Part shown: positions 22,691 to 34,488 of the stretch, in pieces
How the letters are laid out: every line of letters begins with the position of its first letter
How positions within the stretch are numbered: the stretch's first letter is position 1
Source of the DNA: Erodium maritimum
Taxonomy: Eukaryota > Streptophyta > Magnoliopsida > Geraniales > Geraniaceae
DNA: 64,000 nucleotides
Reading direction: 5' to 3'
NCBI GenBank assembly: GCA_963921825.1
Contig: OY997592.1
Span: 34,590,252-34,654,251, forward strand
Notes under the pieces: generated by a model
What the model saw: the letters and a program-made list of their open reading frames with translations, nothing else
What the model was told of the DNA's origin: nothing
Database searches by the model: none
Made by a program: the position numbers and the translations under genes

Positions 22691-23082
22691 TGTGAATAGT
22701 GTGTCTATCTTAATTTTTTCTTGTACATGTCTTTTCTTACTTCAAAACATATTCAATATGCTACTTGATAGTTAGATCTTGGAAAAAGAAAATTATTGGC
22801 GCAAGAAAAAATTAAATCGGAGTTGAAACGAAACGAAAAAGACCAAATTAATAAACTTGGTCGAAAAAAAAGAGCATTTGTAAATGGAGTGTGTAGTCTT
22901 TGAATTCGGTGATATTAAAGATATATCTGAATTACTGAATTGCCCTTAGAATGATGCGCGTGGACCAAATTGGATTCTCATTTGCGCGCTCAAATGTGAG
23001 TCGTTCATCTTGCGAGATGGACGAATCTACAAGTTCACATTTTAAATGGAGTTCACACCTGATTGTCTTATATATATAGGAT

Positions 23083-23325
23083 AACTATCAGGTATAAACT
23101 TTATAACTTGGTCAGAACGTGGAACTATCAATCTAGGCCCTTGGATCGTAGAATTAAAGGTCCAGATTTAATGCATATCTTTTTAAATACTGCATATCTT
23201 GTAATTGATTACGTAATCAATCACCACCACCACCCCTGAATTTCGGTAGTCATCCGATATGAGTAATCAATGGTCCAGATTGGTTCTACGTTCTGACTTG
23301 AAAATAGGTTTATACTTGATAGTCC
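23083..23325. mobile_element. MITE 1 of the TCAGGT family
   Basis: Imperfect inverted repeats of about 50 bp: ACTATCAGGTATAAACT at the left pairs with GGTTTATACTTGATAGT at the right (23308-23324), and CAGAACGTGGAAC pairs with GTTCTACGTTCTG. TATATATA lies immediately outside each end. The interior has the CCCTTGGATCGTAGAAT motif shared with MITE 2. No coding capacity. Confidence 0.8.
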
Positions 23326-23341
23326 CTCTATATATATAGCA

Positions 23342-23593
23342 TTCAGGTACAAACTTATATCTTTCGTATAAAATACAAACTATCGATTTGGGCCTTTGGA
23401 TCGTGGAATCAAATGCCAAGATTTAAACAAAATCATTAATGATTCTGTCATTAATGCATATCTTTGTAATTAATTTCGTAATCAATCACACCCTTCCCCC
23501 CTTATAATTTCAGTGGTCGTCTGATCCTCTAAATCAATGGCCCATATTAGTTTGTATTTCGTACTTGAATTTTGGTTTGTACCTGAAAGTTCC

Positions 23594-23595
<2 letters not shown>
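23342..23595. mobile_element. MITE 2 of the TCAGGT family
   Basis: TTCAGGTACAAACTT at the left pairs with GGTTTGTACCTGAA at the right (about 23574-23587), and AAAATACAAACTA pairs with TAGTTTGTATTTCG. It is flanked by TATATATAG and by the long (TA)n tract. The interior is similar to MITE 1 (GCCTTTGGATCGTGGAATC), so the two are relatives inserted side by side. Confidence 0.8.

Positions 23596-23636
<41 letters not shown>
23596..23636. repeat. (TA)n microsatellite
   Basis: An uninterrupted AT/TA run of about 40 bp between MITE 2 and the CAATCAGGTGTGAACC terminus at 23642. Its length is likely to vary between individuals. Confidence 0.95.
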
Positions 23637-23641
<5 letters not shown>

Positions 23642-24080
23642 CAATCAGGTGTGAACCGGCTCATATGGTGTGAGCGTGCGAACTACTCCTGACTGTTCGA
23701 TGGGGGACGCTGAATGGATGTGATGAGAACGCGTCGTAAATTACCCGCGCATGGCAAAAGCGTAAATGACTTGCGATTTTTCGAGGGTACAAACGTAATT
23801 TCCCTCTATCCCCGCGCAGAACCCTTTCGTGCTCCCAATTTTTTTCCAGAATTCGTGTTTTATAGAAGTGAATCCTCCATTTCTCTCTCTCCCGAAGATC
23901 ATTGCTCTATCGGTTGTAGTTAAGCGTTCTTTGCCGTCATTTTTTTAGTTGTTCTCTTGTGTTTCCATTGTATACTGTTGAAGTTAAGCCGTAACCGATG
24001 AGTTTTTTTGCTGTATACAGAAATGAAGAACGGAGTGGTTGATTCTACGACATGCAGCAACAACGACAGTAGAGTTGAAT
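23637..24080 (+). mobile_element. Left terminus of the Ulp1-bearing TIR element (candidate)
   Basis: CAATCAGGTGTGAACC at 23642, followed by GATGGGGGACGCTGAATGG and GATGAGAACGCGTC, matches the left terminus at 19792 (CAATCAGGTGTGAACC, GATGGGAGGCGCG, GATGAGAACGCGTC). It sits directly after the (TA)n tract and upstream of the 22-bp repeat array and the Ulp1-like gene. No matching right terminus was found before 36.6 kb, so the extent of the element is not established. Confidence 0.5.
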
Positions 24081-24099
24081 CATGTATTTTGAGAGTATA

Positions 24100-24770
24100 G
24101 TGTTTCTAGTTTACGGATACACACCATTGCGTATGCTTCGAAATATGTAGTTGTGCAAATTTCGAGAATATGCTTTGAACAATTTGAGAAATCTGTTAGT
24201 TCGTTTGAGGATATGCTTTGAGCGATTTGAGAAATGTGTTTGTTCGTGCGAATGCATCGAAATATTTGTATGTGTGTGATGTTTGAGAATATGCATTTTT
24301 GTTTGAGAAACAGAGTTTTCCTGTTTGAGAATATGCAATACCCGGTTTGAGGTTATTAGATTGTCTGTTTTGCGAATATACAAACCCTTGTTTGAGAAAC
24401 AGGGTTTGCCTGTTTGAGAATATGCAATATCCGGTTTGAGGTTATTAGATTGTCTATTTTGCGAATATACAAACCCTTGTTTGAGAAACAGGGTTTGCCT
24501 GTTTGAGAATATGCAATATCTGGTTTGAGGTTATAGATTGTCTGTTTTGCGAATATACAAACTCTTGTTTGAGAAACAGGGTTTGCTTGTTTGAGAATAT
24601 GCAATATCCGGTTTGAGGTTATAGATTGTTTGTTTTGCGAATATACAAACCCTTGTTTAAGAAACAGGTTTTACCTGTTTGAGAATATACAATATCCGGT
24701 TTGAGGTTATAGATTGTCTGTTTTGCGAATATACGAACCCTTGTTTGAGAAAATAGGACTTCCAATTTTA
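24100..24770. repeat. Higher-order GAGAATAT array: 89-bp units made of four 22-bp monomers
   Basis: GAGAATATGCAATA (GAGAATATACAATA in the last) starts at 24327, 24416, 24505, 24593 and 24681, a period of 88-89 bp. Each unit is four related monomers: GTTTGAGAATATGCAATAT, GTTTGAGGTTATTAGATTG, GTTTTGCGAATATACAAAC and GTTTGAGAAACAGGGTTTG. Simpler monomers lie at 24110-24320. It precedes the Ulp1-like gene and may be 5' UTR or intron sequence. Confidence 0.9.
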
Positions 24771-27354
24771 TTCATATGGAAACCCCTTGTGTTTATATAC
24801 CCTCTTATTGTTAATTATAGACAAAACTTCGGAGATTGAGGCTCCTCTTCTTATAATGGATAAGCCCTTTGCAGCGGCTGATGTTGGTGAAGAAAATGTG
24901 AATTTGACTAATATGATGAAGAGGCAAAAGGCTAGTATTAAAAATGAAAAAAAAGTGTCAAAGAAGAAGACGAAGCTAGCTAAGGTTTGTGAATCTGTTG
25001 AGGGAGGAAGTTACACTGCCATTGTTATTTCTGTCCCACCTAGCAAAGCTCAAAAGAAGATAGGTGGAGAGTTAGCTGTTGAGAAGAAGGAGAAGCGCCC
25101 CAAGGGTTGTAAAACCGATGGATTTGTTCGGATATCTGATAAGTTTGAAGAGTTTGACGGTTTGAAGACCAGGTCATTACCAAAGAGATTGTTGAGCTTT
25201 TGGAGAGTTTGAATGAAGCTCAAAAGGAAGTAGTGCAGGAAATTGGTTTCGGTCACATTATGCACCTTATTGTGAAGAACATTCCAAACAGTCTTGGATA
25301 TTATTTGGTGGATACTATAACCACTAAAGCTTGTCATTTTTATTGCCCGGTGTGAAATTACGTATCACAGAGCAGAAAGTATACGAAACTTCGTGCATTC
25401 CAATGGGCAAGGGAGATGTTATATGTGATGGGTGGGGTGCATTGTTGACCAATGAGTTTAAACTGTGGCAGCAATAGTTCGAGACAAAAGACAAAAGGCA
25501 GATGAAGCGTATTATCACCAACAAGCATTTGGTCAACCAGTTGAAGACACAAAAAGAAGGTGGAGACGATTTCAAAAGGAACTTTCTGGTTTTGTTTGTC
25601 ACTTGCATGATCGAATCTGGGACTGATGGTTATGTGAATCAGACATGCTTCTGATCCATTGTTGATGTATCCCACGTATAAGAGTTTAATTGGTGCAGGT
25701 TTTTAGTTAAGAAACTTGTGGATACGCAACAAACCTGGAAGAATCAAAGTGAATAAAACAAGGCATTTTGCAGGACCAATAACTTTCTTGTTGGTGAGTT
25801 TGTTTTTCATTTTATTGTGTTGAAGTGGATATCTAATAAACTGTTATGTAGTGGACATGTGACGCTTCATTTTCTTTAAATGATGTAGTTATTTTATTTG
25901 GATCATGTTGAAATTACCACGTGTAAGGTTCCTAGGGCCTGGCCCTCTTTGATTGGATGGACCACAACAATGGTCAATAAAAGGGTGGGTGATGAACTAG
26001 AGGGCGATGTATTTGGAATGGGCCACATACGATTGGAGGGTCCTCCTCGTGTTAGGGAGGAAGAGTATGTAGCATAACATCCACCCCCTAATGTAAATAT
26101 AGAGAATCAAAGGGATGATGGGAATGCAGGAGACCCTCCGGCCCCGAATAGCCCCCCCCCCCCCCCAACCCGTTTCATAGTGAAAGGGGTATGGAAGAGG
26201 TATTTTATGATTTCAACTTAGTTTTTTTTTGAATTACGTTTTTACAAATATACAGTTCTTGTTCTAAGGATATCCTACATGTTTTTGCAAAATCTGTGTT
26301 AGTTTTATTTTAAACATACACATCTTTTAGTGGTCTACACAGTCTTTATTGTTTGCAAAAATGCACATTTTGATTTGCATGTGTTTTGTAGTAGGTGCAA
26401 ACATTGTTTTTATTGTTTGCAAGAACACACAGCAACATATTCTTTTTTACTCTATGCATAGGATTGCAGAAATGTTTCGTGCAGCGGGGAATAAGGTTGC
26501 ATAAGGGTTTATGGAGTGGCACCAGCTGTTGGTTGAAGGACATATCGCCCACCCAAATGCTGAATGTTTCAGGGTAATGGCGACATTGTTTGATGGTTTG
26601 ACCGGGAAGAAAAAAGAGGAAGAAGTCTCTCCAAATCTAGAGGCCATGTTGCTTTCACAAGACACATGGTTTGACCTCCCCGGGGTTATGGAAACCATCG
26701 AAAAACTGATGGAAACATCAACACGCGTTGGAGCAGGATACAAGGGAGGGGAGAAATCTTCCGTTGCTGCCTGTAATCCGCCATCGTTCAAAATTCTTTC
26801 ACCATCAGAAAAATCATCTACCAATATTATTTCACCATGCCATGTTGGATCTGCGACATTCCCAAGCCTAAAATGTGATAACGTGGTTAGGAAATTGTTC
26901 CCAGGTGGTGATGCAGCCCCTGTTCAGCATATGGTTGCGGAACAAACTGAGCCACAAAAGGACAAAGTTGTTGACGATGAATTTGATCCTATTGTTGTTG
27001 CTTCGGACATTAGGAAGGAAGTTTGTGACATGATTGTTGAGGATCCAATCGTTGAACGTGAAGCTTCTGATATTGTTGCCAAGGACATTCGTTTGACTGT
27101 TGTTGTGGAATCCGATCCACTTGTGTTACAAGGTAGTGAAGAAAATATCAACGCCTCTGCTTCTGTGAATGAATTTGGTCAGATAGTTGAACTACAACCC
27201 AAGCCACTCAATGTAATTTTTGTTGAACAAAATGTCAACATTGATCCTCCTACTAAACAAGGTTGCGAGACGGTTGACTTTCAACCCCAACCACTTGGTA
27301 TTGAACAGGTTGAATAAAATTCAACCGTGATGTTGCTGGGAGGGAGGGTCGTGA

Positions 27355-29042
27355 TGTTAGTCTTAGTGCCCGTAGTTCAATCCTAAATGTCCAAATGTAT
27401 ATATCATCGTTATCAATAAAATTAAAGCGGCTTTATATTACTTATGTGTTGGAGTAATATATCGATATGTGCTCTGATCTATGCCCACCATGCGAATAGA
27501 ACCATAGATCGAGATAGATCACACTCGATGGGTCCCTAGTCAACAAAGCTTTACTAGAAGCGACTAGTATGAAAGATGGCTCTGTATGGCTTACGTTCTG
27601 TTAGTCATTGGAATGGGATTCCGGAGTCTGATCATAGATATCATGTGGGACATGATATTGGACCACCCGACATGAATATGTGCCATAGATCAAGTCATGA
27701 ACATATTCATTGTCGTAACTTGTCATGTATCCTTAGACCAAGGAGTCTTTGTGATCGCTATGTAGTCAACAACTGAGTTTGACCTGAGCCTAACGTTGTC
27801 CGTAACAGGGCTTCCATAACGGCCAGGATTGGCTTGGGGACGGGCTACATGAGTGACACGAAAGACGGCTAAGGGATTTATCCCTCATACTAAGGTATGG
27901 GAAAGATATCGGTTCTCGGTCGCTTGATCGAGAGTGACTGAAAGAATAGCATGGTCATGCACATGATACTGGGTATCATATCTTCACTCATCTCACATAT
28001 CAAGGAACAGTGATTGAGAATAATAAAGATGACGGCTCTATGCCTTATCTCAATCAGGATATCGGAGATAAAAGGATAATGACAGGGATGACAGAAAGGT
28101 TAGAATCGACAGGGTCGATTCGTTATGCAGTGTCAGGCAATACTAAAGTCTCGTTAGTTGCCACTTAAATAGGATCAAGTAAAATGGGATTTTACGTTGA
28201 TCTATTGACATGCATAAACCTAAGGGTTACACCGGAGGATGAAACCCATAGACACATTTATGGAGAATGGCCAAAAGGGAGTTGTCTCGGGACATGACCA
28301 AAACTGGCTTTTGGGTCATGTGCCCGTAAGCGAATAGGACTTTACGGATCGAGACAAGGCTTGGAGTCTTGGGATTGATCGCGTCGGATAATGTTGGACA
28401 TTTCCGGTATGGAAGGCTTGGAGGCGATGAGCGAATCACGGGACCTCGTTGGAAATGGTCACGGGCCATGTTCCAAGAGGCCCATGAAAGGCCCATGCAA
28501 CCAAGGCCCATGGAACTAATTAATCAAGTCTTGATTAATTAGTACTAAGTAAGCAAGACAAGGATTAAGGTGTTGATGATTCACCACCTAACCCAATCTT
28601 GTCTTGCCATACTTTATCATATTTACACCTTACTTGTCACCATGCTTGTCCCATGCCTTTAGTTGGACAAGTATGGGTTTTGTTATGTTTAGGTCATCTT
28701 TTTTCAACATAACAAACACAAGACAAGAATAGGAAACACAACTTCTCTCCCCCTTCCCTTACAATTTCGGGTTTGGCAAGCTCCCACCTCCATTTTTGTG
28801 TTCTTGAGTCCTCAAAGAGAAGAGCTACGTGGCTTTGATTCCCATGTGGATACGTAGGCGTCTTGGAGACTCAAGCCAATCATTCGTTACCCGGTGTTCT
28901 TGTTTTGGTAAGAACTAGTGCTGAATTTTTCTCTTGTGAATCCATTCTTTGTTAGTTGTTTCATGGTTTTAATCGTCTCTTGGTTTTCATTGATTTTCCG
29001 CTGCGAGTTGGTTCATCTCCAACCCTACCTCGAGACCCAACA
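27355..29042 (+). mobile_element. Solo Ty1/copia LTR (1688 bp), target duplication GTGA
   Basis: It starts TGTTAGTCTTAGTGCC and ends GAGACCCAACA, the same ends and same 1688-bp length as the complete 5' LTR at 54092-55779. It is flanked by (C/A)GTGA: 27350-27354 and 29043-29047, identical in four of five bases. It has no primer site or interior. It is more diverged from the 54-kb LTR than the two LTRs of that element are from each other, so it is an older insertion. Frames such as 27576-27776 recur in every copy and are not genes. Confidence 0.93.
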
Positions 29043-30599
29043 AGTGAGGCGGTTGATGAGCATCCCAACTTTGCTACGTCAAGGTTACGTGAATCAATAG
29101 TTACGCGCCCCACTACCATTCTTGTTCGTATGAACAAAAAAGGTCATGTGCATCCTCCTAAGAAGTTGGCTGATGGTGATCGTCATGTGGAGTCTGGCTC
29201 AGTTGGTCATCCACCAAAGAAGAGAGCTCCTGCTCGTGCACCTAGTAAGAAAGGCCCTGTTGCTGCCCCGTGAAGAAATTACCAGCTACTACTGCAGTAA
29301 AAAAAACTCCAGATCCTGATAAGAAAAATTATCCTGATGTTAAGCAAGGTGCTGTCGGTAACAAGGGTGATGTGACCCTTGGTGGGGACAAACCCCTTCC
29401 AAACAACCTAGACCTCGTCTCATTGCACCATCTGCCTTTGTATGCTCTCCATACATTGAACGTGAAACAGATTATTGGTCGGATCTAGAAGAGGTTGAGG
29501 AGTTAGTCGTTGATTGGATACTGAATATAAGTAAAGCCTATGATTGGTAAGTAACATATGTAATTAATGTAAGCATAGTCTGCGCATTTTTTGGTTGATT
29601 GGGTGTCTAGTTGGAATTATTTTATTATGTTTGTTAATTATTTGTTTATTTTGTAGGCTTCGCATTTGGAATATAAAAATGATGAAGATTTTGATGACTA
29701 TTTTAAATTTGAAACCATGAAGCTCTCTTTTTCATGGAAGAAGATGGACTTTGTAAGTATAATTGTCACGCCCCGAATTCGGTATAACCGAACCCGGAAC
29801 TCGAACGATAAAACAATAAAACGATTTTTAAACATTTTAATAAACCACTTAAAATCACCACTTAAGTTAATCAAAATAATATTTTACAACTTAAAATACG
29901 TCCAAAACAAGCGGACAAAAACCAACAAGTACGTCACTAGACTCCTAAAAAGAAACCCGGACTCCCGCTCCCAGCTCTTCAAGCTTCGAGAGCTCCCCTA
30001 GTCCGTCTCGCGACCAGTACTTGTAGGAAAAGCAGCTAGGGGTGAGCGTTCGCTCACCACCCCGGATACCAGACTGACTACGGCATACTAGCAGAAAATG
30101 CTGGAAACGCCAACAACAGACAAAACACCGGGGACTACTATCCCCAAACTCAAGTACCCCGACTGTCACACGAAAACTGTTACTTTCCCCAACCAACTCA
30201 AACCCGGACGCGTAAGGTAGACCCGACACAACGGTTACGACCTCAACCCAAAACGCGAATAATAACCACGCAACACCCAAGATCACAAAGTATCGCACAC
30301 GACAAACAAGATCACAAAGGATCGCACACGACAAACAAGATCACAAAGGATCGCACTCCAGCTGCTCAGTGCCGGTTGCTAATCGGCTAGGCTCGAGCCT
30401 GCCCCACGCAACTTTCCCCGAACGCAGTCGGGCCAGGGGGTCGACCTGTTAGCGATATATTCCGCAATACTTCTCCGATAGCTAGTTGGAAGGGGAGCCG
30501 CCCTCCATCGCCGAAGAATGCACAACTTTATTGTCAGGCGGGCCCCCAACCTCAGGCAATCACGATCAACACCCAAGGTTCAACTCATAGTGACAACAC

Positions 30600-31430
30600 A
30601 GGTTTAACACCCCACAGGCACACATGTCCACCCACGACACACGAGACAGTATCACACCGGTTCAACACCCCAAAGGACCACCCACGACCCACAAACAGTA
30701 AACACATGGGTCCAACACCCCAAAGACACACCTGACCACCCACGACACACAAACAGTAAAACACGGGTTCAACTCCCCACGGGCACTCATGGCCACCCAC
30801 GACACACAAACAGTAAAACGCGGGTTCAACACCCCAACGGCACTCATGGCCACCCACGACACACCAACAGTAATACATGGGTTCAACACCCCAACGGCAC
30901 TCATGGCCACCCACGACACACCAACAATAATACACGGGTTCAACACCCCAACGGCACTCATGGCCACCGCGACACACCAACAGTAATACACGGGTTAAAC
31001 ACCCCAACGGCACTCATGGCCACCCACGACACACCAACAGTAATACACGGGTTCAACACCCCAACGGCACTCATGGCCACCCACGACACACCAACAGTAA
31101 TACACGGGTTGAACACCCCAACGGCACTCATCGCCACCCACGACACACCAACAGTAATACACAGGTTCAACACCCTAACGGCACTCATGGCCACCCAAGA
31201 CACAAACAATAAAATCAACCTCAGGGCACAACTAAAAGCCACCAGTATATCTATTGTTCGATATGTTCACTTATCCTACGATACTCCTAAGTGTCACATG
31301 CATTTCTATTGTTCGATACGTTCACGTATCATACGACACCACTAAGTGTCGTTTGAATTTCTAGTGTTCGATAAACTTCCTTATCCTACGACACCACTAG
31401 GTGTCACATGCATTTCTACTGTTAACTTTG
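30600..31430. repeat. Minisatellites of LTR d
   Basis: About ten units of roughly 60 bp contain ACTCATGGCCACCCACGACA and CAACACCCCAACGG (30600-31210). They are followed by three units of about 57 bp with CGACACCACTAAGTGTC (31240-31430). The first type is the reverse complement of the GGCCATGAG units in LTR a. Confidence 0.9.
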
Positions 31431-32029
31431 CGAAGTCCCGTCTAGGTTTGACAAATAAGACGTCCAAATCAATACTGATAATTGTCCAAAGGTCCTCTGA
31501 TGTTTAAATCCAATTAATTAAATAGTATTTCCCTACCTCGTAACGCTTTCCCAAAAGTTCGCACCCAAGCTCCGGCGTACTCGCGATCACTCGCCTAGCT
31601 TTCCCTTGCCGCGGTCCTCGGCACGATCTAACAAGATCACAATTAAAACACTTTTTAAGTTTGCAGGCAAAGCTGAATTTTAATAAACTTGACGCCCAAA
31701 TCCAACCCCGACAATGTCGATAACTCCCAAACTTCCCAATTACTCGAAATTGTCAATAACGGGCCCGGAAAGGCTCGATTCGCCCGGCCTGGCGAATCTG
31801 CCCGGGATTGGAAAACGCCCTTCTGGGGCTCCGAAAATTCCCGTTTTTGTTTCTACGATCTTAGAATAATTCAAAGGTCCCAATGCAATTGACGGAATTA
31901 ATTTCCGAATTCCGAGCGATTTAATTCGCGTTTAAAGTTTCTAAACCCGAAACTTCTAACTTTCACAATTTAATTCCAAAATTCGTTCCGGGTGTGGATT
32001 AACGACTTGGGGATCGTCCGATCCACATA

Positions 32030-33584
32030 TGATGTGTCCTCTCGGATTTTCCCTCCAATCCAGAGGAGACGCATATCATTGAGACTATCGGAAACACCCT
32101 TCAGGGCACATATCGTCGGAAGTCTCAGAAACGTCTCCAAAGGATTTTAGGTCCTCGGGAACCAAGGTATTACTCCCATAGGAAGCATACACTTGGGTAA
32201 TTCAATAATAATCAAATAATAATAGAGCACTCACTCAAACCGAAACACGAAGCAATCCATTCCCAACAAACACCACTTCACTATCACACATAGTTCACGC
32301 ATCACCGTTTCACCACAACACACAGCACACGAATAACACAATCACAACTTACCGTTCACTTACCAGTTACGACCCAACGGGGCATCGATCACTTGATTGC
32401 ACCGCTCGGTACAACCAGTCATACTCGATGCTCCAAACAACTATTTAAGGAAATCAAGCAATCATTCAAGTACAGCCAACAGTCAGATACGAGTTCAATC
32501 AACCAAACATGAAAACCTTCAAACGAGCATTCAAATATGCAATTCAACTAGTTCCATTAGACTCTTTATCCTATCCACTAAGCAACCAAACAACCAAGCA
32601 TGTGATCCTAACAAGCAACTAATCCGAGGGCTTTGCCAAGGCCGCTCTACCAGTAAAACAATTCCCAAGTATTGAAAGCGAGTTACACTAGTGATTGGCA
32701 TCCTAATCATTCACCACTAGACACTTCCGGTTATTAGTAATTGAGGGACAACTATTCTAGTTATTCGCATCCTATAGGCATTTCTAGGACCTTTCCAATT
32801 TTATTAGTCTAACATGCATACTAAGCATTTAAACGAGAAGTTAGGACTTTCCCTACCTCAAGGTCTTCCTCTCAACACTCTGATGTCACAAACGATAGTC
32901 ACCGCACCGTTCTTCATACGGGTTCCGGCGTGACTCTTCGTTCTTCAAGCTCAAGTCCAAGTTCTTCCTTCCTTCCTTGCTCGGTACCACGGTCTCTAGG
33001 GAGATGAGATGAAGAAGATGAAGTGAAAATGGAGGTAAAAGGACCAAGAACAAGCTCCAAAATCCAAGCTTTCTTCTCTATCTTCTTCCTCAAGAAATGA
33101 GCTCTCCTCCTCCTCTCTCCTAGTGAATTTCGGCTGCACCAACAAGGAATGAGCTGAATTGTTGCTCCCTTTCCTTTAAATGACCTAAAATGTCAATTTA
33201 CTCAAAAGCCCTTAAGGTCTTATCCCTTTAAAGGTAAGTTAGGAGGGTATGAGGGTCATTTGAAGCCCCATTTTCATCCTCCAAGCCAAGCATGACAAGT
33301 TTCATGTGTGGTCACTCCCACTTAATTAATTTCCAGCTTTCCAAGATTTTATCGGAAAATAACCGATATTAAGCCCAAGTTTGACCGACGGTTGACTTTA
33401 ACAACATTATAGTCAAACTGAAGGAAACGGTCCAACTAAGCTAACCTTGAAGTTGGCTAAGCTTTTTGGGCCCCGGAAAGGTCCCGAATGACTTTCCGAG
33501 TCATCGGTTGACTTTTCCAGTCGAAAGTCAAACTTAATGAGGATTCACCGGTTCTACCGGAATCGACCGGGGGCGGGTCTTACA
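32030..33584 (-). mobile_element. Probable nested, truncated gypsy LTR inside LTR d
   Basis: The sequence up to 33584 ends GGGGGCGGGTCTTACA, i.e. a minus-strand LTR start TGTAAGACCCGCCCC, and the next 200 bp resemble the start of LTR b (AGTCATCGGTTGACTTT-type blocks). Outside it, sequence on both sides aligns with one continuous part of LTR c (about 7850-7980). The other terminus was not found, so truncation, or exchange between LTR subtypes, is possible. Confidence 0.45.
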
Positions 33585-34360
33585 TTAATCAACTCATTTA
33601 AACTCAAACCCTAAAATTCAAATGTACCAAAACGAGAATCAAATAGGTTCTCACCGTAGGGAATGACGATGGGAGCTCGATTCTTCAACAATTGAGACGA
33701 TCCGTCGGTTGGATCGTAGGGAAAGTCCACAACCCTAACACCTTCTTCTTCTTTTTTCTTTTTCCTTCTCTCATTTTTCTCTCTTCTTTCTCTCTCTTAT
33801 TTTCTCTTTTTTTTTCTATATGGCCGAACACTCATATTGTCTTTCCTTTTGTTTTGTTCAAAATTACCAACTACCATCACTTCTTCCTTTTGTTTTGTTC
33901 AAAAATAACAACTACCACCACTTGTGTGACAAGTGGAAAGTGGGTCCCACCCCTTTAAAAAATATCTTTGTAGATATTTTTCTGTCAGATTCGCAAAATT
34001 CGGCCGTCTCGGGCCCTGAACGGGCCCATTTTCCAAGAAATTACGAAACTTCACGGGCTACAAGGAAACGGCTCAACTAAGACCGCTGTAACGACGGCTA
34101 AGATTTTTGGATCCAAAACGAGTCTCGAACAGACCAAAACGCCTCTCGGTTGACTTTTCCAACAAGAAGTCAACCTTTCCCAAATTGGTCAGAAAGTTGC
34201 CCTGAGTCCCCCAGAACTCACTTTGGTCGATATCGGGGTCAACTTAAGTCCGACATGACCCTCGTGGTCAAATTTAGGTTCATTTAGGTGTCTGCCCAAA
34301 AATTTTAATTTTCCTGTTTTTCGCCGATTTGACTGGCGTTGACCGGGAGTGGTTCTTACA

Positions 34361-34488
34361 ATAATATAGGGTTGGTTTATATGATTTGAGAATATGGCAC
34401 GTGTGGGTTGCGGATATAGACGAATGTTGGTTTTAGATCAATAAATCTATACATTATTTAATATGTTGATGGTTATTTATTTATACAG
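34361..34488. other. Remainder of the Ulp1-like intron right of LTR d
   Basis: AT-rich intron sequence with a TTTGAGAATATGG monomer near 34385, ending in the acceptor TTATACAG at 34481-34488. The donor lies left of the LTR at 29753 (GTAAGTA). Confidence 0.55.

Larger units (their letters stand above)
19787..23068. mobile_element. Terminal-inverted-repeat element with GAGAATAT repeats (non-autonomous)
   Basis: The ends are inverted copies: TACAATCAGGTGTGAACC near 19791 and GTTCACACCTGATTG at 23051-23065. Homology extends inward: the AAATCAAGTTTACTAATTTA block at 20015-20034 is matched in reverse near 22830, and GCGCCAATATTCT-like blocks occur at 21894, 22430 and, inverted, near 22800. Both ends abut short TATATATA tracts. 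The interior has a long 22-23-bp repeat array (about 21940-22690) and a retro-insertion at 20068-21870, but no transposase. The long structured TIRs suggest a Mutator-like affinity; that is inference, because a 9-bp target duplication could not be confirmed. Confidence 0.65.
29764..34360 (-). mobile_element. Solo gypsy LTR d (4.6 kb), target duplication ATAAT
   Basis: On the minus strand it starts TGTAAGAACCACTCC at 34360 and ends GTGACA at 29764. The target duplication ATAAT lies at 29759-29763 and 34361-34365. It sits in an intron of the Ulp1-like gene. Compared with LTR c, it has matching segments at about 33590-34360 and 29764-32030, with an extra 1.55 kb between them (see 32030-33584). 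It carries the GGCCACCCACGACAC array and GACAC...GTGTC units. No internal protein region is present. Confidence 0.92.

Noticed and set aside
26148-26166. Long C homopolymer
   Set aside because: A simple homopolymer within the broken Ulp1-like gene; its length may be a sequencing or assembly effect.
27576-27776. Open frame MALYGLRSVSHWN..., present three times (27576, 54313, 60597) and conserved
   Set aside because: It lies at the same place inside each copia LTR; its conservation is that of the LTR DNA, and no protein family is recognised.
30789-31345. Repetitive open frames (HDTPTVIHGFNTPTALMAT type) that look like a repeat protein
   Set aside because: They are translations of the 60-bp minisatellite of LTR d in several frames, with no start context or conserved protein fold.
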